A model generated the notes under the pieces. It had not been told where the DNA came from, did no database searches, and was given only the letters and a program-made list of their open reading frames with translations. A stretch of DNA of 64,000 nucleotides, from contig CALSMJ010000001.1 of the NCBI GenBank assembly GCA_943787425.1, forward strand, positions 248,001-312,000, given 5' to 3'. This document shows positions 54,232 to 63,675 of this stretch, piece after piece (position 1 is the first letter of the stretch; every line of letters begins with the position of its first letter). The position numbers were made by a program, and so were the translations under genes. The stretch is from an uncultured Pseudomonadales bacterium. GTDB lineage: Bacteria > Pseudomonadota > Gammaproteobacteria > Pseudomonadales > Azotimanducaceae.

Positions 54232-54531
54232 GAAACGGCGATCGAAGCGCCGGCCAGAAGCGGAGTTTCTGGGCCTCGGCACGCTCAATTTAGGTCGTGC
54301 GTTACGACCCGCAAGCCTAGGTGCGCCACGTCATAATCGCATCCTGCAGAGCAGCCAAGACACCTCGGCAGCATTGCGCAAGCAATCAGTCGGTGGAAAG
54401 CTCGCTTGACGAATTCTGTTGATGCAGAAGACATGCTTACGCCTTGCTTTGGTAAACTTAAGATTCTCGTCATACTAACGAATGCTCGGCCATAGCAGCC
54501 AAGCGGTATTGCCACCCTGAGGAGTTCCTAA

Positions 54532-55356
54532 ATGCCCGATTCATTAGCCCTAAAGCCGATCCCGGAGTCCCATGGCATGTTCATTCGGTTTACTGATGCG
54601 CTCGGGTACGACACGCAGCAGGCTATTGAAAAGATCCTACCAGACCCAGCTTCACAGACGGCTCCGCATGCCGCTAAAGTATTGAAACAAGCTCGACAGC
54701 GACTTGTTTTGAAGATCAAAGCCGAGGGATTACCCAGCGGTAAAGCAGTCGCGAAACTTTTCCCATTGAGGAATCCGATCTCGCGGCTACGCTACAAAAA
54801 ATACGCATTAAAAGAATTCACAAATTATCAGGAAGCAACCGCGCGTAAGATCTGCGTGCCCAAGGTCTATGCCTATTTAGAAAAGCGTCATTTCGGTTTT
54901 GTCGCCGGCTCTGGGCTTATCATAGAGTGGTTAGAAGGACAGCGCGACCTGCTTGATATTGCCAGCAATTCGGAACAGGGTTACGCGCAGGCCGCGCAGC
55001 TCGGCATTCCTGCTCTTGTTGCGATGTATGATGCGGGCGCGATGCATATCGATGCACGAGATGAAAATATTTTCCTCCCGGCGCAGGACCCCAATTCGGG
55101 CTATTGCGTAATTGATTGGCAGTATGCGAGTTTTCACAAACCACGCAGTGAGTGGATGCTCGAGCATCTCGCCGCGCATTACATCCGCAAGGCGCCCAAG
55201 GATCAATGCGCAGCACTCTTAGATGGGTGGCTCGTTAAACTGCACAAACAGGCTCGCCATCACATCAACTTTAAATCATTCTCTGACCGTGTTGCTGCCT
55301 TGCTCACCGCTCGCCAATCAGTTAGAGCCCGCTTACAATTGCGCCCTGCCAGGTAA
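54532..55356 (+). CDS. InaA/LPS-kinase-like protein
   Basis: A 274-residue kinase fold protein. Likely ATP-lysine K75 (AVAKLFPLR), catalytic loop HIDARDEN (172-179) where the usual H-G-D is H-I-D, and the metal-binding aspartate D195 in YCVIDWQYASFHK. The segments ISRLRYKKYALKEFTNYQEA and VPKVYAYLEKRHFGFVAGSG are the beta-strand-lysine-helix region of the InaA/WaaP group. ATG 54532 follows GAGGAGTTCC. The next gene starts 16 bases after its stop, forming a two-gene operon. Such kinases phosphorylate Kdo or heptose of the LPS core. Sugar not determinable. Confidence 0.78.
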   Translation: MPDSLALKPIPESHGMFIRFTDALGYDTQQAIEKILPDPASQTAPHAAKVLKQARQRLVLKIKAEGLPSGKAVAKLFPLRNPISRLRYKKYALKEFTNYQEATARKICVPKVYAYLEKRHFGFVAGSGLIIEWLEGQRDLLDIASNSEQGYAQAAQLGIPALVAMYDAGAMHIDARDENIFLPAQDPNSGYCVIDWQYASFHKPRSEWMLEHLAAHYIRKAPKDQCAALLDGWLVKLHKQARHHINFKSFSDRVAALLTARQSVRARLQLRPAR

Positions 55357-55371
55357 CGATAAGGGAAAAGC

Positions 55372-56583
55372 ATGCATCTTCTAGATTCGGCAAAAACCGC
55401 GCTAACCAAACTGGCCTTTAATACTCGACACGCTCACGCTCGATTAAAGCAAGGAACCGTTCGATTCAAAACCACTGACCTGGTCAACTTTTATCACGAG
55501 ATGGAAGCCGCTGGTGTGATTTACGTTGTTTTACGCTGGGCTGATGATGTGCCCTTGAATCTCGTTGACGAGCTTTCTAATGAGTACGATGTAGATCATC
55601 TCATTGCCGACTCACAGATAAAAATTGCACTGAATCTAGCGGCAGTTCGTCCCGGCAAAGTGAAGTGTGACTACTATTCCGCATCGGGCCAGTCAGGAAC
55701 GAGCTATAACGGCATGCCGTATTACATGCCCGCTCATGCTCAACGCATTCTCGATCGCCGAACTAAAGACCCGAGAGGATTTTACCGTCCTTGCCCGGAG
55801 GACGAATTTTTCGCTCTTGCCTATCACCTCTGCTATCACAAAGGCCACCGCTGCGGCATTCCTACGGGTCTTGATGCTCCTCATGACGCGAGTCCGCCGC
55901 GGAACTATTTAGCGGGTTTACAAGGGCTCGCCCGGACCGCCGGACATTCAATTAAAGACACGACAACCTTAATAGAACTGCACGATTTCCTCCGTCAAAA
56001 CGGTTGGAGCATGTCTCAGGACCTGATGTTGCGATGGCCCGATCAACACCCTTTTTTAACGGCGTTGTTCGAGCACGAGCGCGCCGCCTGTGCGCAAGAT
56101 GTCGTCGCAGCGCAGGATCTGACCGTTTTTGTTTTGCGTGACGATTGCGATACCCATGAGCTTCAAACAATCGCACGTAAAATGATATCCGAGCGCTTTA
56201 CCATCGTTGATGAGGTCGCGCTGGATACAACGGCAAGAAGTCGCGTAATGAGCCAAACCCGAGGCGGCAATTGGATAGAGAAGTATCGCCCCGAACCTGT
56301 TCAGCCAATCATTGCGATCATCTGTCGCGATGCAGCCGAACAGGGGCCCTTACCAATTGCGATGTCCGCCGCAAAACTTGCCAAGCGATATCCTCATCTC
56401 AAGAAAACCGATGTCTTAATGAAACGGGTTATTCGCGATCACATCAATCTCGTCGCGCCGCTTGCCCACGACAGAGTCGTGCTACATGCGACTGATAATC
56501 CCCTTGAGACTGTTGAGACATTGCGCGCAATTTTCGGAGAAGACGCCAGTGCATTTTTAGCCATCCATGGTCATTCAAGTTAG
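55372..56583 (+). CDS. Nucleotidyltransferase-like / NDK-like two-domain protein
   Basis: A 403-residue protein with no firm family name. The first part has VIYVVLRWADDVPLNLVDEL then NEYDVDHLIADSQIK, an E-x-D-x-D motif (D73, D75) like the acidic pair of minimal nucleotidyltransferases. The last 150 residues resemble a degenerate nucleoside-diphosphate kinase fold: LTVFVLRDDCDTHELQTIAR at the start, and VVLHATDNPLETVETLRAIF near the end in the place of the NDK histidine/serine segment. Proteins of this layout occur in polysaccharide gene clusters. It is coupled with the kinase upstream; AAGGG precedes ATG 55372. The fold calls are by eye and need profile searches. Confidence 0.6.
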   Translation: MHLLDSAKTALTKLAFNTRHAHARLKQGTVRFKTTDLVNFYHEMEAAGVIYVVLRWADDVPLNLVDELSNEYDVDHLIADSQIKIALNLAAVRPGKVKCDYYSASGQSGTSYNGMPYYMPAHAQRILDRRTKDPRGFYRPCPEDEFFALAYHLCYHKGHRCGIPTGLDAPHDASPPRNYLAGLQGLARTAGHSIKDTTTLIELHDFLRQNGWSMSQDLMLRWPDQHPFLTALFEHERAACAQDVVAAQDLTVFVLRDDCDTHELQTIARKMISERFTIVDEVALDTTARSRVMSQTRGGNWIEKYRPEPVQPIIAIICRDAAEQGPLPIAMSAAKLAKRYPHLKKTDVLMKRVIRDHINLVAPLAHDRVVLHATDNPLETVETLRAIFGEDASAFLAIHGHSS

Positions 56584-56644
56584 CCTAATCTAAACACGCG
56601 ATCGCGCTTCGGACCTTTTTCCCCTCGTTTAAATCCGTTAAAGC

Positions 56645-56890
56645 GCCTGCTGATCTTTTGGTCGGTCACCATTGCGCCGGTCGTAGCAATCTTTGAAAAG
56701 GAACTGTCTGCCAAGCGCCCTAAACGACACACTTTCAATCTGAGCGCCAATCACAAGCGCTACCTTCAAAAAGCGTACGCACCTGGACTGGGCCAAGCCA
56801 TTGCGGCATCAACGCCAACTGCCCGATACCGTCAGTCTTATCAAGGCGACTTGAAATAATGCCAACTTATCGGCCAAAAGTCGGGGGCAT
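56645..56890 (-). pseudogene. Degraded 5' fragment of a second kinase-fusion gene
   Basis: From an ATG at 56890 the reverse strand reads MPPTFGR, stop, VGIISSRLDKTD then QLALMPQWLG, closely matching MTTTFGRYVGKISSRFDTSE and QLSSLPQWLH of the gene starting at 53619. A later frame gives RALGRQFLFKDCYDRRNGDR, matching KAFGRQSFLKDWYDLRHESK. The copy has in-frame stops and a frame change and ends at about codon 85, just beside the stop of the 55372-56583 gene. DNA identity at the start is visible too (cggccaaaagtcg in both). It is a relic of a duplication. The bases 56891-57070 show no other gene. Confidence 0.8.
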
Positions 56891-57070
56891 AACCGTTTAC
56901 TCAGACTGTTTACAGCGCGTCAACATTGCTTTTGTAACAACTTGAGTCAGTTACAACGCGCAGCGCTAGGCGCCAGCCCGCATTAGGTTGCTTGCTTTTT
57001 ATTTGGTACTGTTGAGGCAGAGGCCGTCTTAAGGTTCGGTCTGAAACCACCTGAAATTGGAGCATCTTCA

Positions 57071-58225
57071 ATGGCTTATCTGAAATTTTTCGTCCTATTG
57101 CCTTTGGTATTATGGGTTGCCGCCTGTGCACCACCGACGGCGGACACCCCGGCCTCCGAAAACATCACCGAGGCCGATGAGCGTCTGGCTTTGGCTGCCG
57201 CCTCAGGCTTATTCCAACCTGAGGTGGCCACCGATTTGTTGAGCTGCTTACCCAGCGCGGACATGACGGTACATTGCGGCTTTCAGAATCCCGAAGACTT
57301 GGTTGCCTTGCCCGGTGAGCAGTTCCTAATTGTTAGTGAAATGGGTGAATTCTTGACCGATGCACCCGGCAAACTATCCTTGCTCAACCTATCATCTGGT
57401 GAACGAGAAGCACTCAATATTGACTGGTCAATTCAACCGGCGACCCGCGGTGACCTTGCGTGTGCGGCGCCCGACATCGCATCATTTAGCCCCCATGGGA
57501 TCGATCTCACCGCCCTCAATGAGGGCGGGTTACAGCTTTTGGTCGTAAATCACGGCGGTCGAGAATCGATTGAGTTTTTTGAAGTCAAAGAAAGCCAGGG
57601 CACATGGTCCCTTACCTGGCAAGGATGTGCGCTGCCGCCGGGTGACCCTTTCATTAACGATGTTGCGGGCCTTCATGACGGCGGTTTTTTAATCACTCAC
57701 ATGTGGGATAAGACCACGGCTTTCGACGAGGTGGCGCGTAAATTATTAGCAGGAGAACCAACCGGCTGGGTTTACGAGTGGCAACCGACCGAAGGCTTCA
57801 CTAAGGTGCCTGGCTCAGACGACTTAATGCCCAACGGGCTCGCAGTGAGTCATGACAATGCCAAACTTTTTGTGAACATCTATTTTGGCGGTAAAACCAT
57901 TAAAATTGATCGCGCCACTGCAATGAGAGAAGGCGAATTCTCAGTTCAACAACCGGACAACATAACGGTCGATGCCGAAGGGAATCTTTGGGTGGCTTCG
58001 CACAAAAATGACCCCATCGGTCAAACCTGCGCTTTGGTGACCGAAGGCCCATGTCTGTTGCCCTATGCCATTATTAAAGCGGATCCCACCACCATGACAC
58101 CCGAAGTGGTTCATGCTCAAGACGGCCCGCCGATGGGCTTTGCAACCGTCGCACTTAAAGTCGGTAATCGAGTCTATCTCGGCTCCGCGCATGGCGATCG
58201 AGTGGCGAGCTCTGCAGCACTTTGA
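57071..58225 (+). CDS. Paraoxonase/SMP-30-like beta-propeller lipoprotein
   Basis: A 384-residue lipoprotein with signal FFVLLPLVLWVAAC (lipid cysteine C19). The six-bladed propeller resembles paraoxonase and SMP-30 esterases: FSPHGIDLTALNEGGLQLLV, NHGGRESIEFFEV, INDVAGLHDGGFLITH, MPNGLAVSHDNAKLFVNIYF and ITVDAEGNLWVASHKND, the last with the calcium-site N-D type residues. Such enzymes hydrolyse lactones and esters, often with calcium. ATG 57071 follows TTGGAG. It is followed, after 271 bases, by the PRISE-like reductase. A lactonase role would fit the BVMO products encoded nearby, but this is inference. Confidence 0.78.
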   Translation: MAYLKFFVLLPLVLWVAACAPPTADTPASENITEADERLALAAASGLFQPEVATDLLSCLPSADMTVHCGFQNPEDLVALPGEQFLIVSEMGEFLTDAPGKLSLLNLSSGEREALNIDWSIQPATRGDLACAAPDIASFSPHGIDLTALNEGGLQLLVVNHGGRESIEFFEVKESQGTWSLTWQGCALPPGDPFINDVAGLHDGGFLITHMWDKTTAFDEVARKLLAGEPTGWVYEWQPTEGFTKVPGSDDLMPNGLAVSHDNAKLFVNIYFGGKTIKIDRATAMREGEFSVQQPDNITVDAEGNLWVASHKNDPIGQTCALVTEGPCLLPYAIIKADPTTMTPEVVHAQDGPPMGFATVALKVGNRVYLGSAHGDRVASSAAL

Positions 58226-58496
58226 GGATTGATGACGCTCGACATTCTAGATCAATCAGCATCGCCCGAGGCCGTGGACTCCCCGGGCTGTCTAGCCGTC
58301 GTCAGAGACTTTGGAATCCTTGGACCCCTGTTTGGGGTAGGACTGTTGGCAACCTAGACTTCAGCCGGGCATTGAGGACGGCGATGTCTACTGATCTCCC
58401 GCTCGGCACGGATCCTTCTGCGCCGATTTTTTTGGGAAGTTGGTATGAAGGCACTCGCAGACCCGTCTGCAGTGCCAACAACATGGCAGCCTTAAT

Positions 58497-59585
58497 ATGG
58501 AAATGAAAGTAGCCGTATTTGGCGGCAGTGGCGTCGTCGGTCGCGCAGTACTTGAAGATCTCAGCGCGGCCGGCATCAGCTGCATTGCTCTCTCCCGACG
58601 ACCACCTGATTTGCTCGGCATCAACTTCGTAGCCCTTGATCTCAACGATGCTTTGGCATGCCAAGCTTGCGTGACTGCACACCTCAGCGACGTCACCCAC
58701 GTGGTGTACGCCGCCTTGTACGAGCAGCCCGGACTGATCGCCGGCTGGCAAAATGACGAACAGATGCAGCAGAATCTCACCATGCTGGCAAACGTGTTGA
58801 AACCGCTTTCGACGTACAACCGACAGCTTGAACACATCACATTACTGCAGGGCACAAAGGCTTATGGCGCTCACGTCGCACCCATGAGAATACCGGGACG
58901 CGAACGCGATCCCCGTCATCCCCATAAAAATTTTTACTGGTTACAAGAAGATTTACTGCGCGAGCAGGCTGCCCATTCCAAGTGGAACTTTACCATCTGG
59001 CGACCCCAGGTCATTTTCGGGCATGCGCTCAATGCACCCATGAACCTGCTCGCGGCGCTGGGTGCTTATGCTGCGCTGCAGTCGCACCAGGGCCTTAGTC
59101 TCAGCTACCCTGGCGGACCATCGGGTGTTATGGAGGCCATTGACGCGGATCTTCTTGCTCGAGCCATCCGCTTTGCCTGGTCAAACGACGCCTTCGTAAA
59201 TGAAACCTTCAACATTACCAATGGGGATGTTTTCAGGATGCAGGATATCTGGCCGATCTTATGTGACATTTTTAATATGGACGCTGGACCCGCGGCGCCT
59301 CGTCTGCTGTCAGAAACCTGCTATGACCAGGAAACCATCTGGACTGAGATTGTTGCCCATCACAACCTCAAACCGCACAGCCTTCGAGGGGTTGTTGGGG
59401 ACAGTTTTTTCTATGCGGACGCGCTCTTCAATGCGGGCGGCACCCAACCCCCACCGCCATCATTGCTGAGCACCATCAAATTGCGGGAAGCGGGATTCGC
59501 TGAATGTATCGACACCGAGGTCATGCTGCGCCGCTGGTTTGCTAAACTTCAGGACCTCGCGATCCTGCCGAACCCAAGAAAATAA
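58497..59585 (+). CDS. PRISE-type SDR reductase (progesterone 5-beta-reductase-like)
   Basis: A 362-residue atypical SDR. The cofactor site is VAVFGGSGVVGRAVLEDL; LLQGTKAYGAH carries the active-site lysine and NFYWLQEDLL the tyrosine of the PRISE subfamily. The C-terminal region with GVMEAIDADLLARAI and FNITNGDVFRMQDIW is the usual NAD(P)-SDR epimerase tail. PRISE enzymes reduce C=C bonds of enones (progesterone 5-beta-reductase, iridoid synthase). ATG 58497 has no strong Shine-Dalgarno sequence; the Met two codons later is possible. A steroid or terpenoid enone is a likely substrate class. Confidence 0.82.
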   Translation: MEMKVAVFGGSGVVGRAVLEDLSAAGISCIALSRRPPDLLGINFVALDLNDALACQACVTAHLSDVTHVVYAALYEQPGLIAGWQNDEQMQQNLTMLANVLKPLSTYNRQLEHITLLQGTKAYGAHVAPMRIPGRERDPRHPHKNFYWLQEDLLREQAAHSKWNFTIWRPQVIFGHALNAPMNLLAALGAYAALQSHQGLSLSYPGGPSGVMEAIDADLLARAIRFAWSNDAFVNETFNITNGDVFRMQDIWPILCDIFNMDAGPAAPRLLSETCYDQETIWTEIVAHHNLKPHSLRGVVGDSFFYADALFNAGGTQPPPPSLLSTIKLREAGFAECIDTEVMLRRWFAKLQDLAILPNPRK

Positions 59586-59843
59586 AAGCCGCGGCCGAAT
59601 TTCAATCTGGGGCCTTGCTCTCATCGCTTCGGGACAAAAATGATTTCGCGCCGCACAAGGCAAATGACGATTCAGGCGCCGCCGCAACCCAAACGGAAAA
59701 GCAGCAGGACTTCGTACCCCTATCGCGCGTCTGCAGGCGTGCTTTCGTCGGCGGCGCTGACGCGACGCATTCGCATGATCTGCCTGATATCGCCAACCGT
59801 CGTGTCGCGTGTTTAGTCTATTGCGAGTTGGCTCAGGAAAGGC

Positions 59844-60676
59844 TTACGCGCGGATCAGCGTCTGATCAAGGATCATGGCATCCAATTGTTTTTGGACGGT
59901 CTTGGTCCAATGCGGGTGCGTTAGGATCCAAAACTTTTCTTGCTCAATGGCTTTTGCCACCAGTTCACCCACCTCATCTGGGTGCATCCCATTCTCCAGC
60001 GCCGACTGGATGTTGCCGGCCAACTTGCCCGCTTTTTCAGAATCCCCCTTTGGCTTGCCCCGGCCGGGTCGAAAATCGACGGAGTGGCGACTAATGTTGG
60101 TGTTGATGGGTCCTGGGCACAGCACAGACGCCCGGACAGCGCTTTTCTTGGCCCGCAGCTCGCGCTCCACCGCCGCCATCAAGGCCACCACGCCGTGCTT
60201 GGCAACATTGTAGGCGCCCATCATTTGCGATGAGACCAACCCCGCCATCGAAGACGTGGCATTGATATGGCCAAAGCCCTGCTCCTCTATGAGGGGTAGG
60301 AACGTCTTCACCGCGTAAATTGGCCCCCAAAGATCAACATTAATGATCCATTCCCAGTCGGATAGTTTAAGGTTACGGGCTGATGTTGGCAGGCCAACCC
60401 CGGCATTACTACAAACCACATGGACCCCGCCAAAATGATCCAGGGTCACGTCCGCCAATCGCTCGACGTCTTCGAGTTTTGACACATCACAGACTTGGCA
60501 CACGACCGGAGATACCCGCCTCGGGAAAATTCGCTTTCAGCCGCTTTGAGCAATGCATCATCTAGATCCGCAAGCACAAGCTGCATGCCGCGCGCCGCGA
60601 ACGACCGCGCCATACCCAGCCCGATACCGCTCGCGCCGCCGGTAATGACCGCGGTTCGTCCTGAAAAATCTTGCAT
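59844..60676 (-). pseudogene. SDR family oxidoreductase, one frameshift
   Basis: A roughly 277-residue classical SDR in two frames. The first reads FSGRTAVITGGASGIGLGMA and LVLADLDDALLKAAESEFSR; the second VCQVCDVSKLEDVERLADVT, VCSNAGVG, INATSSMAGL and YNVAKHGVVALMAAVEREL (Y-x3-K). The join works if one G is restored at the G-run complementary to 60515-60517, giving RGGVSPVVCQVCDV. Aspartate after beta-2 (LADLDD) suggests NAD(H). ATG 60676 lies three bases after the stop of the CoA-transferase gene, so it is the last gene of the BVMO operon. Confidence 0.85.
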
Positions 60677-60679
60677 CGG

Positions 60680-61856
60680 TTACTCCTCGAATCCGTGGCC
60701 GGTTGTGGTTAGTAGGGCTGCCTCGACATCCTGAATCGCCTCATCAGACCAACCCAACCATTGCCGCAATACCGCCTGATTGTGTTCGCCGAGATGCGGC
60801 GCCCCGGCTCTAACCTCTGACGCCAAATGTCGAAACTTGTAGGGTGATGCAGGGATCGGTCTCGTGCCGCCGGCTCGGTCATCAACCTCCTGAATCGACC
60901 CGCGCGCTTTAACCGAGGCGAGCTGACGTACTTCAGATGCGTCTCTTACGTCCCCCCAGGCAATATTCATTTTATCCAAAGCACGAATCACCGCATCGCG
61001 ATCGCCACAGGTCTTTGTGAAGAAGGCTTTAGAGGCTGCTCGTCGCGCTGCGATTTTGTCAGACAAGGTCACGTCTTGCGCTGGGTCCAGGCCATCACTG
61101 ACGTGATAAACCGAACTGAGTAACTTCCAGATATATCTGAACTCACCTGCCAGCATCAGCAAACCACCGGCGGTTTCATGGACTTCATTGGTGACACCCA
61201 TCGATTGGCCCTCCAACGCGTAATGCATCCCATCATTGGTCACAATCGTTGCATCCACCATCGCGATCTCAACATGATCTCCCCGACCCGATTGCTCGCG
61301 CGCATACAACGCAGCAAGCAGCCCAACCAGACCATGCAGGGCGGCATTCGTGTCGGCAACAGAAAGCGGTAACTCTGTGGGAAACGCGCCGGTCAGCTGC
61401 GGCCTGGCGAGCAATCAAACCCGTCTCCGCGTGAATAATCGGCGCGTAAGCTGCGCGACGACTATCGGGATTGTCGGCACCGAAACCAGAAATCGACAGC
61501 ATAATCAGGCGTGGATTGATTTCAGCCAGCGTCTCGTAATCGATCCCCAACCGCGCCATGACATCCGGCCGAAAGTTCTCAATGAGCACGTCCGCCTGCT
61601 TCACAAGCGACTTCACAATCAGCAGCCCTTTGGGATGTCTTAAGTCGACGGCAATATTCCGCTTCCCAGCGTTCTGCTGGTGATAGTAACCAGAGATATC
61701 GCCTCGCTTGACGCCCCAGTGCCGGGTCACGTCGCCTTCCGGTGGTTCAAGTTTAACGACATCCGCTCCTAAGTCGCTGAGCATCCGTCCCGCGAAAGGC
61801 CCCGCTAGAACGCGTGATAGGTCAAGAACTTTAATCCCGGATAACGGATACGACAT
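60680..61856 (-). pseudogene. CaiB/BaiF family III CoA-transferase, one frameshift
   Basis: A roughly 390-residue CoA-transferase read in two frames. The first shows LSGIKVLDLSRVLAGPFAGR, MLSDLGADVVKLEPPEGDVT, NAGKRNIAVDLRHPKG and VLIENFRPDVMARLGIDYET. The second, from about 61414, shows LTGAFPTELPLSVADTNAAL and GRGDHVEIAMVDATIVTNDG. The break is near 61400-61420, around HAETGLIARQ; the catalytic-aspartate position of the family falls at or just before it. The start at 61856 overlaps the 3' end of the BVMO gene by 26 bases. It probably activates the acid produced from the BVMO product. The broken frame is likely an assembly error, since the rest is fully conserved. Confidence 0.85.
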
Positions 61857-63606
61857 GCCCTACGCCTTGCTCTAATGACGAGGAAGGCTTTCTCGACGCA
61901 AGATGGAAATTCTCTGTCATTTTTTCTCGCACCTGACCTTGGCATTCGAAATACTGCCGGAACCCCCCGTTATAGTTACCATCCTGCCGGCGCTGTTCAT
62001 TGCCTTCAAAGTTGTAGTAGCCGGGTGTGCATTCTTCCGACCGGTTGGTCTTACCGCGGTGTTCAATGACCTGCTCGACCCACCACGCTTCAGCTGCGTC
62101 CGTTGCATCCAGTGTGTGATGTCCATTGCGGCGCACATAGTCTATGCATTCTGCAATATGGTCGCCCTGGGTCTGCAGCATATCCGTGAGGTTGAACTGG
62201 AACGACGCCTGATACCCGCCCATGATAAACAGATTGGGGAAACCCGCAGTATGAATCCCGAGCAGCGTGCGAATGCCATTCTTATACTTATCCTGCAAGT
62301 TGACGCCGCCCTGGCCTTTGATATCGTTATAGATACCCGTTTGTTGGACCTCGAAACCGGTGGCATAGATTAATAGATCCAATTCGTACTCGTGGCCATC
62401 AAAGACCGGTCCTTTGGCGCTGATCTCCGTAACGCCCTGGCCCTTCGTATCGATTAGATGTACGTTCGGCAAATTAAAAGCGGGTAGATACTCGTTATGA
62501 AAGCACGGCCGCTTACACATAAACATATACCAAGGTTTGAGCGCATCAGCGGTTGTCTGATCCTCAACGATTTCATCAATCCGCCGATGAATGCGCATCA
62601 TGTAATCGATATTCGCATTTTCCTGCTTTTTCAATTTTTCTTCAGGCGATGTCGCGCCTTTGCTCGCCCGTTTCTCGAGCGAATTTTCAACGGCTGCAAG
62701 TACTTTTGATCGCCTTTTTTTCTGCCACCCTGGTTCCAGCTTACGCGCCCAATTTGGATCCGTTGGCCAATCGTCCCGGACATCAATCGATGAGGGTGTC
62801 CGCTGAAACACATAGACCGCCTTTGCCGTCTTCGCCAGCTCGGGCACAATCTGCACGGCACTCGCGCCGGTCCCGATAATGCCGACAACCTTGTCTTTCA
62901 AGTGTTCCAGATTTTGTCCGGTGTACTGGTAGTCCCATCGAGAAGTGTGGAAGGCGTGACCGCTAAAAGCCGTCATCCCCGAAATAGCCGATAGTTTCGG
63001 TTTCGCCAAGGTGCCGTTTGCGCAAATAACAAATTGTGCGCGCATCACATCACCGCGATCGGTTTTGACGTGCCAAAGCGCCTCGGTCTCGTCCCAACGC
63101 GTCTCGGTCACGGTGGTGTTGAAGACCGCAAGGTCATAGAGATTGTACTTGTGCGCGATCGCCTGACAGTGACCGAAGATTTCAGGGCCCCGTGAATAAT
63201 GATTGACCGGTACGTAGTCGAGCTCATCCAAAAGCGGCAAATAATCATAGCTCACAACATCGCACGCAGCGCCTGGATATCGATTCCAGTACCAGGTGCC
63301 CCCGACATCTGACCCACGCTCCACAATGCGAACCCCTTTTATTCCCCGTTCTCGCAATCGCGCAGAGGTCAACAGCGCCGAGAAGCCCCCGCCAATCAAC
63401 AACACTTCCACCTCATCGGTAATGGGCGCGCGGTCCGGCACGTCTGTCGCATAGGGGTCAACCGCATACTTTGCTAAGTCACCACTCAACTCCGATATAA
63501 ATTGATCCGTGCCGGGCGGACGATATCCCAAGCGCAGATTTCGCGCATCCCGGAACTTGGCTTTAATGTCATCGTAGTATTGCTGCGGTTGTTTTGGTCT
63601 AGGCAT
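61831..63606 (-). CDS. Type I Baeyer-Villiger monooxygenase
   Basis: A 591-residue FAD/NADPH Baeyer-Villiger monooxygenase of the long steroid/cyclopentadecanone monooxygenase type. FAD site VEVLLIGGGFSALLTSARLR (66-85), GGTWYWNRYPGAACD, the canonical fingerprint FSGHAFHTSRWD (214-225) with its histidine, NADPH site GIIGTGASAVQIVPEL, and YATGFEV. The first 60 residues are an extension typical of this branch. It inserts oxygen into cyclic or linear ketones to give lactones or esters. It shares an operon with the SDR upstream (gap 69 bases) and the CoA-transferase downstream (overlap). ATG 63606 has only a weak ribosome-binding site. Confidence 0.93.
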   Translation of the reverse strand: MPRPKQPQQYYDDIKAKFRDARNLRLGYRPPGTDQFISELSGDLAKYAVDPYATDVPDRAPITDEVEVLLIGGGFSALLTSARLRERGIKGVRIVERGSDVGGTWYWNRYPGAACDVVSYDYLPLLDELDYVPVNHYSRGPEIFGHCQAIAHKYNLYDLAVFNTTVTETRWDETEALWHVKTDRGDVMRAQFVICANGTLAKPKLSAISGMTAFSGHAFHTSRWDYQYTGQNLEHLKDKVVGIIGTGASAVQIVPELAKTAKAVYVFQRTPSSIDVRDDWPTDPNWARKLEPGWQKKRRSKVLAAVENSLEKRASKGATSPEEKLKKQENANIDYMMRIHRRIDEIVEDQTTADALKPWYMFMCKRPCFHNEYLPAFNLPNVHLIDTKGQGVTEISAKGPVFDGHEYELDLLIYATGFEVQQTGIYNDIKGQGGVNLQDKYKNGIRTLLGIHTAGFPNLFIMGGYQASFQFNLTDMLQTQGDHIAECIDYVRRNGHHTLDATDAAEAWWVEQVIEHRGKTNRSEECTPGYYNFEGNEQRRQDGNYNGGFRQYFECQGQVREKMTENFHLASRKPSSSLEQGVGHVVSVIRD

Positions 63607-63675
63607 TGCAAGTCTTTACTGAGAAGTAGAATGATCAAGAAACACCAACTGTCAGAGCATGTCAAACGGTCGGCG

